Assembly (NCBI RefSeq): GCF_019237615.1
Contig: NZ_JAFAGT010000095.1
Span: 1 to 64,000 of the forward strand
Direction of reading: 5' to 3'
Length of the DNA: 64,000 nucleotides
Source: Roseateles sp.
GTDB lineage: Bacteria > Pseudomonadota > Gammaproteobacteria > Burkholderiales > Burkholderiaceae_C
The position numbers were made by a program, and so were the translations under genes. Under the pieces are notes generated by a model that saw only the letters and a list, made by a program, of their open reading frames with translations, was not told the origin of the DNA and did no database searches. How positions within the stretch are numbered: the stretch's first letter is position 1; each line of letters opens with the position of its first letter. Below, in pieces: positions 1 to 7,705 of this stretch.

Positions 1-2
1 GC

Positions 3-1187
3 GGGAAGGGCTCGATCCGCAGCCGCAAGCTGCCAGCCGAGCATGCCGTCTGGCTGGTGATTGGCCTGGCGCTGTTTCGCAACCGACCGCTGTGGCAGGA
101 ACTGGATCTGAGCCTGGACGGGCAACCGCTGCCTGCGCCCAGCGCCAGCGTGCAGGCTCGCCAGCGCCTGGGTGAAGCGCCTCTGGCCGAGTTGTCTGGC
201 CTGTTGACCCGGGCTTGGAATCGTGCCCCGCGGCACGTGCACGGCGTGCCACCGAGGGTGCTGGCCGTGGACGGCGTGGTGTGGCCGGCACCGGACACGC
301 CAGACAACCGCGAGCAACTGGGCAGCTGCAGCACCCAGCACGGCCCGCTGCCCTGGCCACAGCTCCGTGCGACCTGTCTGATGGACACACGCAGCCATGA
401 ACTGCTGGATGCCAAGCTTGGCGGCATGGCCTGCGGTGAGCTGGGTCTGGCGGCGCAGTTGCAAGGACAGGACCATTCCCTGACCCTGTTCGACCGGGCC
501 TACTTCTCGGCGGCGTTTCTGCCGGACTGGCAGGCCGCAGGGGAGCAACGCCACTGGCTGATGCGGGCCAAGGACAACTTACGCCACGAAGTGGTCGAGC
601 AGTTTGCGCCCGGTGATGCGCTGATCCGCATGCCCATCTCGCCCCAAGCCCGCAAGTCACGCCCCGAGTTGCCCAGCCGATGGCAGGCCCGGCTGATCGA
701 GGTGGAGGTGGGCGGGCAGACGCGGCGCTTCATCACCTCAATGCAGGATCATCGCGCGCATCCGGCGCGGCAACTGGCCGAGTTGTACCGCCAGCGCTGG
801 GAGATTGAGCTGGGGCTCAGGGAGATCAAGCAATCCTTGCAGGACGGCGAGCCGGTGCTGCGCAGCAAGCGGCCCGAGTTGGTGAGGCAAGCGCCGTGGG
901 GGCTGATCGCCCATACGCTGCTGCACCGCTGGATGCGCGAGATGGCGGTAGAACTCAAGGTCGAGCACCAGCGCATCAGCTTCCACATCGCAAGCCATGC
1001 CATCGTGAATCCGCCGAGCATTTGCAGCCTGGGCTCTGCGGGTGCCTTGCCCAAGCAGTTGGCGGCCTTGCTTGAACAGTCCCGACGCTTCTTGCTACCC
1101 CTACGCCGTACCGGCCGCAGTTTCCCCAGAGCCGTCAAGAACCGCGCTCACAAATTCCCGACGAAAAAAATGCCAGTGAGCGCTTAA
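3..1187 (+). CDS. IS4-family transposase, 5' end outside the window
   Basis: DDE transposase that would cut and rejoin the ends of its insertion sequence. The reading frame is open from the left edge (frame starting at base 3), and residues before the first in-frame GTG at 57 (KLPAEHAVWLV) look like normal family sequence, so the true start lies off-window. The acidic triad is visible: the first Asp in LAVDGVVW, the second in LFDRAYF, and the Glu in the IS4 signature Y-x2-R-x3-E-x6-K (YRQRWEIELGLREIK). The C-terminus ends in a basic tail. No frameshift or internal stop is seen, so the visible part looks intact. The last codons are part of a stem-loop (1169-1199). The left end of the element cannot be seen. 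Confidence 0.9.
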   Translation, partial: GKGSIRSRKLPAEHAVWLVIGLALFRNRPLWQELDLSLDGQPLPAPSASVQARQRLGEAPLAELSGLLTRAWNRAPRHVHGVPPRVLAVDGVVWPAPDTPDNREQLGSCSTQHGPLPWPQLRATCLMDTRSHELLDAKLGGMACGELGLAAQLQGQDHSLTLFDRAYFSAAFLPDWQAAGEQRHWLMRAKDNLRHEVVEQFAPGDALIRMPISPQARKSRPELPSRWQARLIEVEVGGQTRRFITSMQDHRAHPARQLAELYRQRWEIELGLREIKQSLQDGEPVLRSKRPELVRQAPWGLIAHTLLHRWMREMAVELKVEHQRISFHIASHAIVNPPSICSLGSAGALPKQLAALLEQSRRFLLPLRRTGRSFPRAVKNRAHKFPTKKMPVSA

Positions 1188-1199
1188 CTCACTGGCATT
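1164..1199 (-). terminator. Minus-strand intrinsic terminator spanning the transposase stop codon
   Basis: A perfect 12 bp inverted repeat, AATGCCAGTGAG (1169-1180) and CTCACTGGCATT (1188-1199), encloses a 7-base loop containing the transposase stop. Read on the minus strand, the stem is followed by a run of T (1168-1164). It would therefore stop leftward transcription coming from the unknown gene at 1236-1655 before it enters the transposase. There is no T run on the plus strand. Confidence 0.7.
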
Positions 1200-1235
1200 G
1201 GCCCCGCGGGGCGCCTTTCATCTGGGTGCTGCCGC

Positions 1236-1655
1236 TCAGTGGCAGTGCTGGGCACGGGCCGGAGCCAGTTCTGCGGCGATCAGCGCGTCCTGCGTTACTT
1301 CACGGGCGGCTTCGAGCTGCAGGCAGAGCTCGGTGATGCCGTCGTCGCGGCCGCCGACGACGTCGGGCAGCGGGGCTGCGGCGACGTCGGCCGGCAGATC
1401 CGCCAACGCGCCGATGAGCTGGAACAGCAACTCCAGGCTGGCTTCGCCGTTCTGCGGCAGGTCGCGCGCGGCGCCGAGGCTGCGTGCCAGGTACCAGCAG
1501 GCGTCGGCGGCGTTGTCGCAGGCCTGGGCCTGCAGTTCCAGCGAGCGGTTGCGGGCGGCCGCGTCGCTGCGGGCCTGGGCAATCTCGAACGCGCCCAGGT
1601 CGGCCGGGACGGCATCGTCGAGCGAGAGCGCGGCAAAGTCGAGTTCGTGAGCCAT
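1236..1655 (-). CDS. Small acidic protein of unknown function
   Basis: 139 residues starting MAHELDFAALSLDDAVPAD, rich in Ala, Leu and acidic residues, with no signal peptide or membrane segment and probably all helical. I do not recognise a family. It lies between the IS end and glmU, on the same strand as glmU and 83 bp downstream of its stop, so it may be cotranscribed with glmU. An in-frame ATG at 1685 would add ten residues (MRSCPNAAVP), and the frame stays open to about 1742. The internal ATG at 1655 was preferred because the extra residues look like non-coding sequence, although neither start has a strong Shine-Dalgarno. A strong minus-strand terminator follows about 40 bp after its stop. 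Confidence 0.6.
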   Translation of the reverse strand: MAHELDFAALSLDDAVPADLGAFEIAQARSDAAARNRSLELQAQACDNAADACWYLARSLGAARDLPQNGEASLELLFQLIGALADLPADVAAAPLPDVVGGRDDGITELCLQLEAAREVTQDALIAAELAPARAQHCH

Positions 1656-1738
1656 GGGTACTGCGGCATTAGGGCAGGAGCGCATCCTAACGGCGAGACG
1701 GGGGGATCTCAGGAACAAAGTCACGGTAACGGGCCAAT

Positions 1739-3118
1739 TCAACGCTTCTTGGCCGGGCGGGCCCAGCCGGCCAGCGCCACCTGTTTGCCGCGCGCCACGG
1801 CGAGGTCGCCGGGGTTGACATCCTTGGTGATCGTCGATCCACCTCCGATGGTGGCGCCGGCACCCAGCGTGACCGGCGCGACGAGCACGCAGTTGGAGCC
1901 CACGTGCACATCGTCGCCTATGGTGGTGCGGTGCTTGTTGGCGCCGTCGTAGTTGGCCGTGATGGCGCCCGCCCCGTAGTTGACGCGTTCGCCCACCGTG
2001 GCGTCTCCCAGGTAGGCCAGGTGGTTGGCCTTGGCGCCCTTGGCCAGCGTGGAGTTCTTGACCTCCACAAAGTTGCCGATGTGCACCTCGGCACCCAGCT
2101 GTGCGCCAGGGCGCAGGCGGGCGAAGGGCCCGATCAGCGCGCCCTCGCCGATGCTGGCGCCGGCCGCCTCGCCGTCGATGTGGGTGAACTCGTGGATGCG
2201 CGCGCCGGCGGCGATGCGGGCGTTGCGGATCACGCAGTTGGCGCCGATGCGCACGCCGTCGCCCAGCTCCACGCGGCCCTCGAAGACGCAGTTCACGTCG
2301 ATCTCGACATCCTGGCCGTGCGTGAGCGTGCCGCGCAGGTCGAAGCGGGCCGGGTCGGCCAGGCGTACGCCGGCGCGCATCAGGTCTTCGGCCTGGCGGG
2401 CCTGGAAGGCGCGCTCCAGCTGCGCCAGTTGCACCGGGTCGTTGACGCCCAGCACCTCGGTCTCGCTGTGGGCCTTGATGCCCAGCACCGGCAGGCCTTC
2501 GGCGACGGCCATCGCGACGATGTCGGTCAGGTAGTACTCGCCCTGGGCGTTGGCGTTGCTCAGCTGGCCGACCCAGCGCTTGAGCGCGCCGGTGGGCGCG
2601 GCCATCATGCCGCTGTAGCCCTCGTGGATGAGGCGCTGCTCGGGTGTGGCGTCCTTGTGCTCGACGATGGCGAGCACGCCATCGTCGTCGGGGTCGCGGA
2701 TGATGCGGCCGTAGCCGGTGGGGTCGAAGAGGTCTACCGTCAGCAGCACCAGCGCATGGCCGGCGCAGGCGTCGATGAGGGCCTTGGCGGTGGCCGTCTC
2801 GATGAGGGGCACGTCGCCGTTCAGGATCAGCGTCGTGCCTTCGCCCTGCAGCACGGGCACGGCCTGCTGGACGGCGTGGCCGGTGCCGAGCTGTGGCATC
2901 TGGCGCACGAAGCCGATGCCGGGCGCTGCGACGGCCGCCTCGACCTGCTCGGCGCCATGGCCGGTGATGACGATGCGGGCCTGGGCCGCGAGCGGTTCAC
3001 AGCTCTGCAGCACGTGGGCCAGCAGCGAGCGGCCGGCGAGCTTGTGCAGCACCTTGGGCGTTGCCGACTTCATGCGGGTGCCCTTGCCCGCCGCCATGAT
3101 CACGATGTTGAGCGCCAT
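1739..3118 (-). CDS. glmU: Bifunctional UDP-N-acetylglucosamine pyrophosphorylase / glucosamine-1-phosphate N-acetyltransferase
   Basis: Makes UDP-GlcNAc for peptidoglycan and LPS: it acetylates glucosamine-1-phosphate, then uridylylates it, in the cytoplasm. 459 residues, close to the 456 of E. coli GlmU. The N-terminal nucleotidyltransferase domain opens with the signature IMAAGKGTRMKS (residues 7-18), and Lys22 in the following TPKVLHK is the usual substrate-binding lysine. From about residue 250 the C-terminal half shows the hexapeptide repeats of a left-handed beta helix. It contains the KANHLAYLGD segment, whose His is the acetyltransfer base in this family, and the YGAGAITANYDG loop. 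The start is the ATG of MALNIVIMAAG. The upstream neighbour is divergent in role (a lipoprotein), so this is probably its own transcription unit, possibly with the small gene downstream. Confidence 0.97.
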   Translation of the reverse strand: MALNIVIMAAGKGTRMKSATPKVLHKLAGRSLLAHVLQSCEPLAAQARIVITGHGAEQVEAAVAAPGIGFVRQMPQLGTGHAVQQAVPVLQGEGTTLILNGDVPLIETATAKALIDACAGHALVLLTVDLFDPTGYGRIIRDPDDDGVLAIVEHKDATPEQRLIHEGYSGMMAAPTGALKRWVGQLSNANAQGEYYLTDIVAMAVAEGLPVLGIKAHSETEVLGVNDPVQLAQLERAFQARQAEDLMRAGVRLADPARFDLRGTLTHGQDVEIDVNCVFEGRVELGDGVRIGANCVIRNARIAAGARIHEFTHIDGEAAGASIGEGALIGPFARLRPGAQLGAEVHIGNFVEVKNSTLAKGAKANHLAYLGDATVGERVNYGAGAITANYDGANKHRTTIGDDVHVGSNCVLVAPVTLGAGATIGGGSTITKDVNPGDLAVARGKQVALAGWARPAKKR

Positions 3119-3185
3119 GCCTGCCCTTGCGACTGCGTTTTAACGAAGTCGCGATTATGGGCAGGCGGGCGCAGCCTGCCGCACG

Positions 3186-3806
3186 CTAGCGGGCGACCTG
3201 CACGGACACGCGGTGCGACTTCGGTTCGACCTTGGGAAACTCGGCCAGGGCGGCGTCGAAGAGGCCGCTGATGACGGCGTCGCCGCCCATGGTCATGCCC
3301 TCGTTGCTGGCATGCGTCTCGAACAAGGCGTCGCCGCTGGCGCGGTCGCGCATCAGCACGGCGACGGCACGGTCGTAACGGCGGTCGAAGAAGGGATCCT
3401 GGCGCCAGCCCCAGCCGCCCCAGCCGGCGTAGCCGTAGCGCGGCGCGAACATGCGGCCGCGCCAGCGCCACCACAGCGGGTCGTCCCAGGGCACGGGGTC
3501 ATAGGCCGTGACGCGGGCGCCGAGGGTGACGAGGACGTCGGCGCTCTTGGCGTCGGTGGCAGGCCTGAAGCCGGCCCGCTCCAGCGCACCGCGGGCCGCC
3601 TCTTCCAGCGCGGCCTGGCGCTTGGCGGCCTCCTCGCTCTGCTGCTGCGAGGGCAGGCGGTCGAAGGCGTAGCTGCCGGCCTTGCGGTCGGCCGGCCAGT
3701 TGCCGTAGGTGGAGACGTCGGCGGAGATGGTGTAGGGGCCGGCGCAGCCGGCGAGCACGGCGACCGAGGTGGCGGCCAGGGTGGCGAGGAGCAGGCGGCG
3801 GTTCAT
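3186..3806 (-). CDS. DUF4136-type outer-membrane or periplasmic lipoprotein
   Basis: 206 residues. The N-terminus is a lipoprotein signal: MNRR, a hydrophobic stretch, then the lipobox LAGC with Cys at residue 21. The mature part begins with short beta strands (TISADVSTYGNW), has the F-DRLPS segment and a central Trp/Gly/Arg-rich region, and ends with the SGLFDAALAEFP element typical of DUF4136 proteins. Those proteins are small envelope lipoproteins of unknown biochemical role. It lies 67 bp upstream of glmU on the same strand, so limited cotranscription is possible, but nothing ties it to amino-sugar synthesis. Family assignment is by pattern only. Confidence 0.75.
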   Translation of the reverse strand: MNRRLLLATLAATSVAVLAGCAGPYTISADVSTYGNWPADRKAGSYAFDRLPSQQQSEEAAKRQAALEEAARGALERAGFRPATDAKSADVLVTLGARVTAYDPVPWDDPLWWRWRGRMFAPRYGYAGWGGWGWRQDPFFDRRYDRAVAVLMRDRASGDALFETHASNEGMTMGGDAVISGLFDAALAEFPKVEPKSHRVSVQVAR

Positions 3807-3866
3807 GGAACACCTCCATCGTTGTGATGGGGGGATTCTGACGCGCCCGGATTGCCCCGGTGTAAA

Positions 3867-4799
3867 TCAGCGTTGCAGCGTGATGATTGCGGCCGGCGCT
3901 GGCGTCGCGCAGCTCTCGTCGTCGTCGAAGGCGATGTCGCCATCGGGCTCGGCCCGGCCCGTCGCGCGCATGGTCTCGAACGGGAACAGCTTCTTGTCCA
4001 TCATGTGCGAGGGCACGATGCTGCCCATGGCCGTGAAGATGTTGTCGATGCGTCCCGGGTAGCGCTTCTCCCACTCGTTGATCATGGCCTTGACCTGCAC
4101 GCGCTGCAGGTTCTCCTGGCTGCCGCACAGGTTGCACGGGATGATGGGGAACTCGCGGTGCTCGGCCCAGCGCACGAGGTCGGGCTCCTTCACATAGGCC
4201 AGCGGGCGGATGACGACGTTCTTGCCGTCGTCGCTGACCAACTTGGGCGGCATGCCCTTCATGCGGCTGCCGAAGAACATGTTCAGGAACAGCGTCGTGA
4301 CCATGTCGTCGCGGTGGTGGCCCAGCGCGATCTTGGTGGCGCCCAGTTCGCCGGCCACGCGGTAGAGGATGCCGCGGCGCAGGCGCGAGCACAGGCTGCA
4401 GGTCGTCTTGCCCTCGGGGATGAGCTTCTTGACGATGGAGTAGGTGTCCTGGTTCTCGATGTGGAAGTCCACGCCGCGCGAACGCAGGTAGCTGGGCAGC
4501 ACGTCCTCGGGGAAGCCGGGCTGCTTCTGGTCGAGGTTGACGGCCACCAGGCTGAACTTGACGGGCGCGCGCTGCTGCAGGTTGAGCAGGATGTCCAGCA
4601 TCGCGTAGCTGTCCTTGCCGCCTGACAGGCAGACCATGACCTTGTCGCCGTCCTCGATCATGTTGAAGTCGGTGATGGCCTGGCCCACCTGGCGATGCAG
4701 GCGCTTGGAGAGCTTGTTGATCTCGTGCGCGGCCTTCTTGGCCGCAAGCTCTTCGGCGGTGGGGGCGGCGGTGGCGGTGGGGGCTTGGACTTCGGACAT
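3867..4799 (-). CDS. ttcA: tRNA 2-thiocytidine(32) synthetase TtcA
   Basis: Adds sulfur to cytidine 32 of some tRNAs in an ATP-dependent reaction that needs a [4Fe-4S] cluster. 310 residues. The PP-loop ATP-binding motif SGGKDS is at residues 59-64. Two CxxC pairs, CSLC at 134-137 and CNLC at 222-225, are the family's cluster-binding cysteines. The GHHRDD motif is near residue 160. The start is the ATG of [10 protein letters not shown]; the frame stays open far upstream, but that part is antisense to the neighbouring gene and is not homologous. It is divergent from the flavin enzyme at 5019, with a 219 bp shared upstream region. Confidence 0.95.
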   Translation of the reverse strand: MSEVQAPTATAAPTAEELAAKKAAHEINKLSKRLHRQVGQAITDFNMIEDGDKVMVCLSGGKDSYAMLDILLNLQQRAPVKFSLVAVNLDQKQPGFPEDVLPSYLRSRGVDFHIENQDTYSIVKKLIPEGKTTCSLCSRLRRGILYRVAGELGATKIALGHHRDDMVTTLFLNMFFGSRMKGMPPKLVSDDGKNVVIRPLAYVKEPDLVRWAEHREFPIIPCNLCGSQENLQRVQVKAMINEWEKRYPGRIDNIFTAMGSIVPSHMMDKKLFPFETMRATGRAEPDGDIAFDDDESCATPAPAAIITLQR

Positions 4800-4950
4800 G
4801 GGATTCGACGCGCACCCCGTTCGGTGCTGATGGCGACTTTGCAGTCGGGGGGGAGGACGGGCCCCATTGTCCCAAACAGCGCGGGGTGGGGACAGGCGGG
4901 GCCTCGCCGTCGCGCCGGGGCGCCCATTCCAGCTGCGAATCGGCCAGACC

Positions 4951-4964
4951 TTGCACCAGGTCAA
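4951..4964. promoter_or_regulatory. Possible FNR/Anr-type site upstream of the flavin enzyme
   Basis: TTGCACCAGGTCAA fits TTG-N8-CAA. One half-site (TTGAC on the minus strand) is perfect and the other carries one mismatch. Its centre lies about 61 bp before the ATG at 5019. If the site sits at -41.5, as in a class II Fnr promoter, the transcript would start near 4999. It is 150 bp from ttcA, so the flavin gene is the likelier target. The evidence is similarity to the consensus and position only. Confidence 0.4.
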
Positions 4965-5018
4965 GGCGCCGCGCGGAACGCCGGTCCAGCATCGCGCCTT
5001 TGCCTCATTCGCAGCCCC

Positions 5019-6224
5019 ATGACCACTCCCTCGCTTCTCGAACGCATGGCGGCCGCCGGCCTGCGCCCGCTGCAAGTCGCCGGCCGCCAGCTGCTGCCCG
5101 TGGTGCAGGGCGGCATGGGCGTGGGCGTCTCGGCCCATCGCCTGGCCGGCAGCGTCGCCGCCCAGGGGGCCTGGGGCACCATCGCCTCGGTGGACCTGCG
5201 CCGCCACCACCCCGACCTGATGGCTCGCAGCGAAGGCCTGCGCGACGGCGACGCGAACAAGAAGGCCGTCATGGAGCAGGCCAACCAGGAGGCGCTGGCG
5301 CGCGAGATCCGCCAGGCTCGCGGCATCGCCGGCGGCCGCGGGCTGCTGGCCGTCAACGTGATGCGGGCCGTCAGCGACTACGCGGCCTCGGTGCGCACGG
5401 CGTTGCAGGAGGGCGCGGACGCGCTGGTCGTCGGTGCCGGCCTGCCGCTGGACCTGCCCGAACTGGCCCAGGATCATCCGGACACGGCGCTGGTGCCCAT
5501 CCTGAGCGACGCACGCGGCGTGGCGCTGCTGTGGCGCAAGTGGGAGCGACGCCGACGCATCCCGAGCGCCATCGTCATCGAGCACCCGGGCCATGCGGCC
5601 GGCCACCTGGGCGCCGCCCGCGTGGCCGATGTGGGCGACGCACGTTTCGATTTCGAGGCCGTGCTGCCGGCCGTGCGCCGGCATCTGCGCGATGCCGGCG
5701 TGGAGGGTCGCGTGCCGCTGATCGCCGCCGGCGGCGTGCGGACCTGCGAGGACATCCAGCGCCTGCAGGCCCTGGGCGCCGACGCGGCCCAGCTGGGCAC
5801 CGCCTTCGTCGCGACGCGGGAATGCGATGCCCACCCCCACTTCAAGAAGGTGCTGGCCGCGGCGCGCGACGAGGACCTCGTCGAGTTCACCAGCGTGGCC
5901 GGCTTGCCGGCCCGTGCCGTGATGACGCCGTGGCTGAGGAAGTACCTCAAGGCCGAGGAACGCCTGCAGGCCGTGGCCCAGCTCAAGCGGCGCTGCACGA
6001 TGGCCTTCGATTGCCTGAGCCAGTGCGGCCTGCGCGATGGCCTCAAGGGCTGGGGCCAGTTCTGCATCGACCAGCGTCTGGCCGCGGCGCTGCGTGGCGA
6101 GATGGACAAGGGTCTGTTCTTCCGGGGCCGCGGCGGCCTGCCCTTCGGCAGCCAGGTCACCAGCGTGCGCCAGCTGCTGGAACGGCTGATGACGCCCGGC
6201 GTCCCGCTCGGCACGCCGGCCTGA
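5019..6224 (+). CDS. Nitronate-monooxygenase-like NAD(P)H/FMN oxidoreductase with a C-terminal four-cysteine segment
   Basis: 401-residue TIM-barrel flavoprotein of the 2-nitropropane dioxygenase / nitronate monooxygenase group. The N-terminal [17 protein letters not shown] segment, the central [13 protein letters not shown] segment with a candidate active-site His, and the phosphate-binding stretch [12 protein letters not shown] followed by [11 protein letters not shown] all match the family. The substrate cannot be read from sequence; nitronates are only the family default. The C-terminal extension carries cysteines 326, 332, 336 and 349 (C-x5-C-x3-C-x12-C), which are unusual for plain nitronate monooxygenases and could bind metal or an Fe-S cluster. 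The start is the ATG of [10 protein letters not shown]. The gene converges on the NirDL-like gene (15 bp between stops), and an FNR-like site precedes it. Confidence 0.8.
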   Translation: MTTPSLLERMAAAGLRPLQVAGRQLLPVVQGGMGVGVSAHRLAGSVAAQGAWGTIASVDLRRHHPDLMARSEGLRDGDANKKAVMEQANQEALAREIRQARGIAGGRGLLAVNVMRAVSDYAASVRTALQEGADALVVGAGLPLDLPELAQDHPDTALVPILSDARGVALLWRKWERRRRIPSAIVIEHPGHAAGHLGAARVADVGDARFDFEAVLPAVRRHLRDAGVEGRVPLIAAGGVRTCEDIQRLQALGADAAQLGTAFVATRECDAHPHFKKVLAAARDEDLVEFTSVAGLPARAVMTPWLRKYLKAEERLQAVAQLKRRCTMAFDCLSQCGLRDGLKGWGQFCIDQRLAAALRGEMDKGLFFRGRGGLPFGSQVTSVRQLLERLMTPGVPLGTPA

Positions 6225-6239
6225 CCTCGGAGCGGCGGC

Positions 6240-7157
6240 TCAGTCCGCAACGCGAAAGAGCAGGGCCTGGTCGCGCGGCTGGACGATCAGCAGCCGGGCG
6301 CTGGCGTCGGGCATGGCCAGGCCGGCATGGGCGACGACCTCGCGCAGTTGGTCCGAGGCCAGTTGCGGCGCGGCGCGCAGCACCAGGCTCAGCTGCCACG
6401 GCCAAGCCGGCGTGCCATGGCCGCTGACGACGTGATCCACGCCGCTGCGCGCCCGCAGCCCGGCCAGGCTCCGGGACGTGGGCCTGGCGCCGCGCCACAG
6501 TGCCAGCAGGCCCGGTTGCGGCACCCGTGAGGGCGGCGGCTTCAAGGCCAGGCCGGCGAGCTGGCCGCCGCGGCGCCAGGCCTGCAGCTTGGCCAGCAGC
6601 CGGGACTCGCTGCAGCCCAGCAGCCTGGAGCAATGGGCGAAGGGCCGGGAGCAGAGCGCCAGGCCTTCCTCGAGATAGCTGGCCATCTCGGGGTCGTCGC
6701 AGGGCAGGGCACGCGCGGACGAGGCCGGCAGCGGCAGGCGGGCCATGGGTGCCGCCGGGAGCCGCCGCAGCTGGCGGGCCAGCGCGGCTTCGTCCAGCGC
6801 CTCGATCTCGGCCCACAGCGGCGGCATGCCTGCCCGGGGCGCGGCGCGCTCGATGCGGAAGCAGCCCGGCAGCGCGGCCAGTGCGGCTGCCAGGTGCGCG
6901 CCGTCGTCGCCCGGCTCGAACGCGAAGCGCCAGCGCTGCCGGCGCAGCCCCTCGCCCCAGCAGGGCTGGATGGCCTGCAGCGCGCCGTGGCGGTGCAGCT
7001 CCTGGCACAGGCTCAGCAACTCGCGCGGCGTGGCGCCGCTGAGCGCCGCCATCTGCCGGAACGGCGATGCGTGCAGCGGGAACGTCTGCTGCCAGCCATG
7101 CAGCAGGGTCTGGCGCAGGCTGGCACAGCAACTGGCGTGGGAGGGCGCGTGGGACAT
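6240..7157 (-). CDS. Tandem siroheme-decarboxylase-like (NirD/NirL- or AhbA/B-like) protein, orphan
   Basis: 305 residues in two halves, each with the layout of an Lrp/AsnC-like siroheme decarboxylase subunit: a winged helix followed by an alpha-beta ligand domain. In half one (residues 14-130) the helix-turn-helix contains TFPLHASPFRQMAALSG; in half two (158-285) it contains LALCSRPFAHCSRLLG. The F/C-x3-PF-x4-L-G pattern is typical of NirD/L/G/H and AhbA/B, which decarboxylate siroheme during heme d1 or alternative heme synthesis. The family's conserved R-x-x-G turn after the helix-turn-helix is not evident in half one, and no other nir or ahb gene lies nearby. It could be a divergent enzyme, a heme-sensing regulator or a fused NirDL. 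An FNR-type box lies 71 bp upstream of the start. Homology is moderately sure; function is not known. Confidence 0.6.
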   Translation of the reverse strand: MSHAPSHASCCASLRQTLLHGWQQTFPLHASPFRQMAALSGATPRELLSLCQELHRHGALQAIQPCWGEGLRRQRWRFAFEPGDDGAHLAAALAALPGCFRIERAAPRAGMPPLWAEIEALDEAALARQLRRLPAAPMARLPLPASSARALPCDDPEMASYLEEGLALCSRPFAHCSRLLGCSESRLLAKLQAWRRGGQLAGLALKPPPSRVPQPGLLALWRGARPTSRSLAGLRARSGVDHVVSGHGTPAWPWQLSLVLRAAPQLASDQLREVVAHAGLAMPDASARLLIVQPRDQALLFRVAD

Positions 7158-7227
7158 GGGCGACCCGAATGCTCGGCGCGGCGGCCGGGGTCGTCCTTAA
7201 TGTGCGTCAACTCCTCGGCGACGCCGT

Positions 7228-7241
7228 TTGAGGCAGGTCAA
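7228..7241. promoter_or_regulatory. FNR/Anr/Dnr-type box upstream of the NirDL-like gene
   Basis: TTGAGGCAGGTCAA has the exact TTGA-N6-TCAA core of Crp/Fnr-family sites. Its centre is about 78 bp before the ATG at 7157. Reading leftward, CATTAA at 7197-7202 is a weak -10-like hexamer, which puts a start near 7190-7193 and the box near -41.5, the class II activator position. It lies between folB's stop and the NirDL-like start, so it can only serve the latter. Confidence 0.55.
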
Positions 7242-7286
7242 GGCGGGCGCTCACCGGGCGCCCGGTCCGGCGCCGGTCTGCCGGGC

Positions 7287-7691
7287 CTACGGCGCTGAGG
7301 CCGGCTTGATCCCGAACACCTCGACGCCAACGGCGTCACAGTCGGGGTAGACGTCGGGCTTCTCGGTGGAGACGCGCGCCGCGCGCACCTTGGGGTGGGT
7401 CAGCATCAGCGCCAGGATGTCGTCGCAGAGGGTTTCCTGGAGATGGACATGGCTCTTGCCGACGCGCTCGCCGATGGTGCGGCGGATGAAGTCGTAATCG
7501 ACCACCTCGTGCAACTCGTCCTGGCGCGGCGTGGAGGCTTCGAGCGGGATGAAGAGATCCACGTTGATGACGACGCGCTGTTCGCCGCGCTTCTCGAAAT
7601 CATGCACACCGATGTTGATCCAGGCTTCGTAGTTGCGCAGGAACAGGCGGCGGCAGTCCTGCAGGGCCGGGTGAGCGAAGAAGTGGGACAT
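7287..7691 (-). CDS. folB: Dihydroneopterin aldolase
   Basis: 134 residues. Cleaves 7,8-dihydroneopterin to 6-hydroxymethyl-dihydropterin and glycolaldehyde in folate synthesis. The family pattern is visible: an N-terminal strand with IGVHDFEKRGEQRVVINVDL, then DELHEVVDYDFI with the catalytic-region acidic residues, HLQETLCDDIL with the substrate-binding Glu, and a C-terminal strand with KPDVYPDCDAVGVEVF. The Lys-Pro there corresponds to the usual active-site lysine. The start is the ATG of MSHFFAHPAL. It lies 14 bp downstream of the pteridine-reductase-like gene, so the two almost certainly form an operon. Confidence 0.92.
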   Translation of the reverse strand: MSHFFAHPALQDCRRLFLRNYEAWINIGVHDFEKRGEQRVVINVDLFIPLEASTPRQDELHEVVDYDFIRRTIGERVGKSHVHLQETLCDDILALMLTHPKVRAARVSTEKPDVYPDCDAVGVEVFGIKPASAP

Positions 7692-7705
7692 GGCTGTGGG
7701 GTGAG

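Noticed and set aside
1201-1212. GCCCCGCGGGGC palindrome just after the IS gene as an inverted-repeat end
   Set aside because: With the left end out of the window the terminal inverted repeats cannot be compared.
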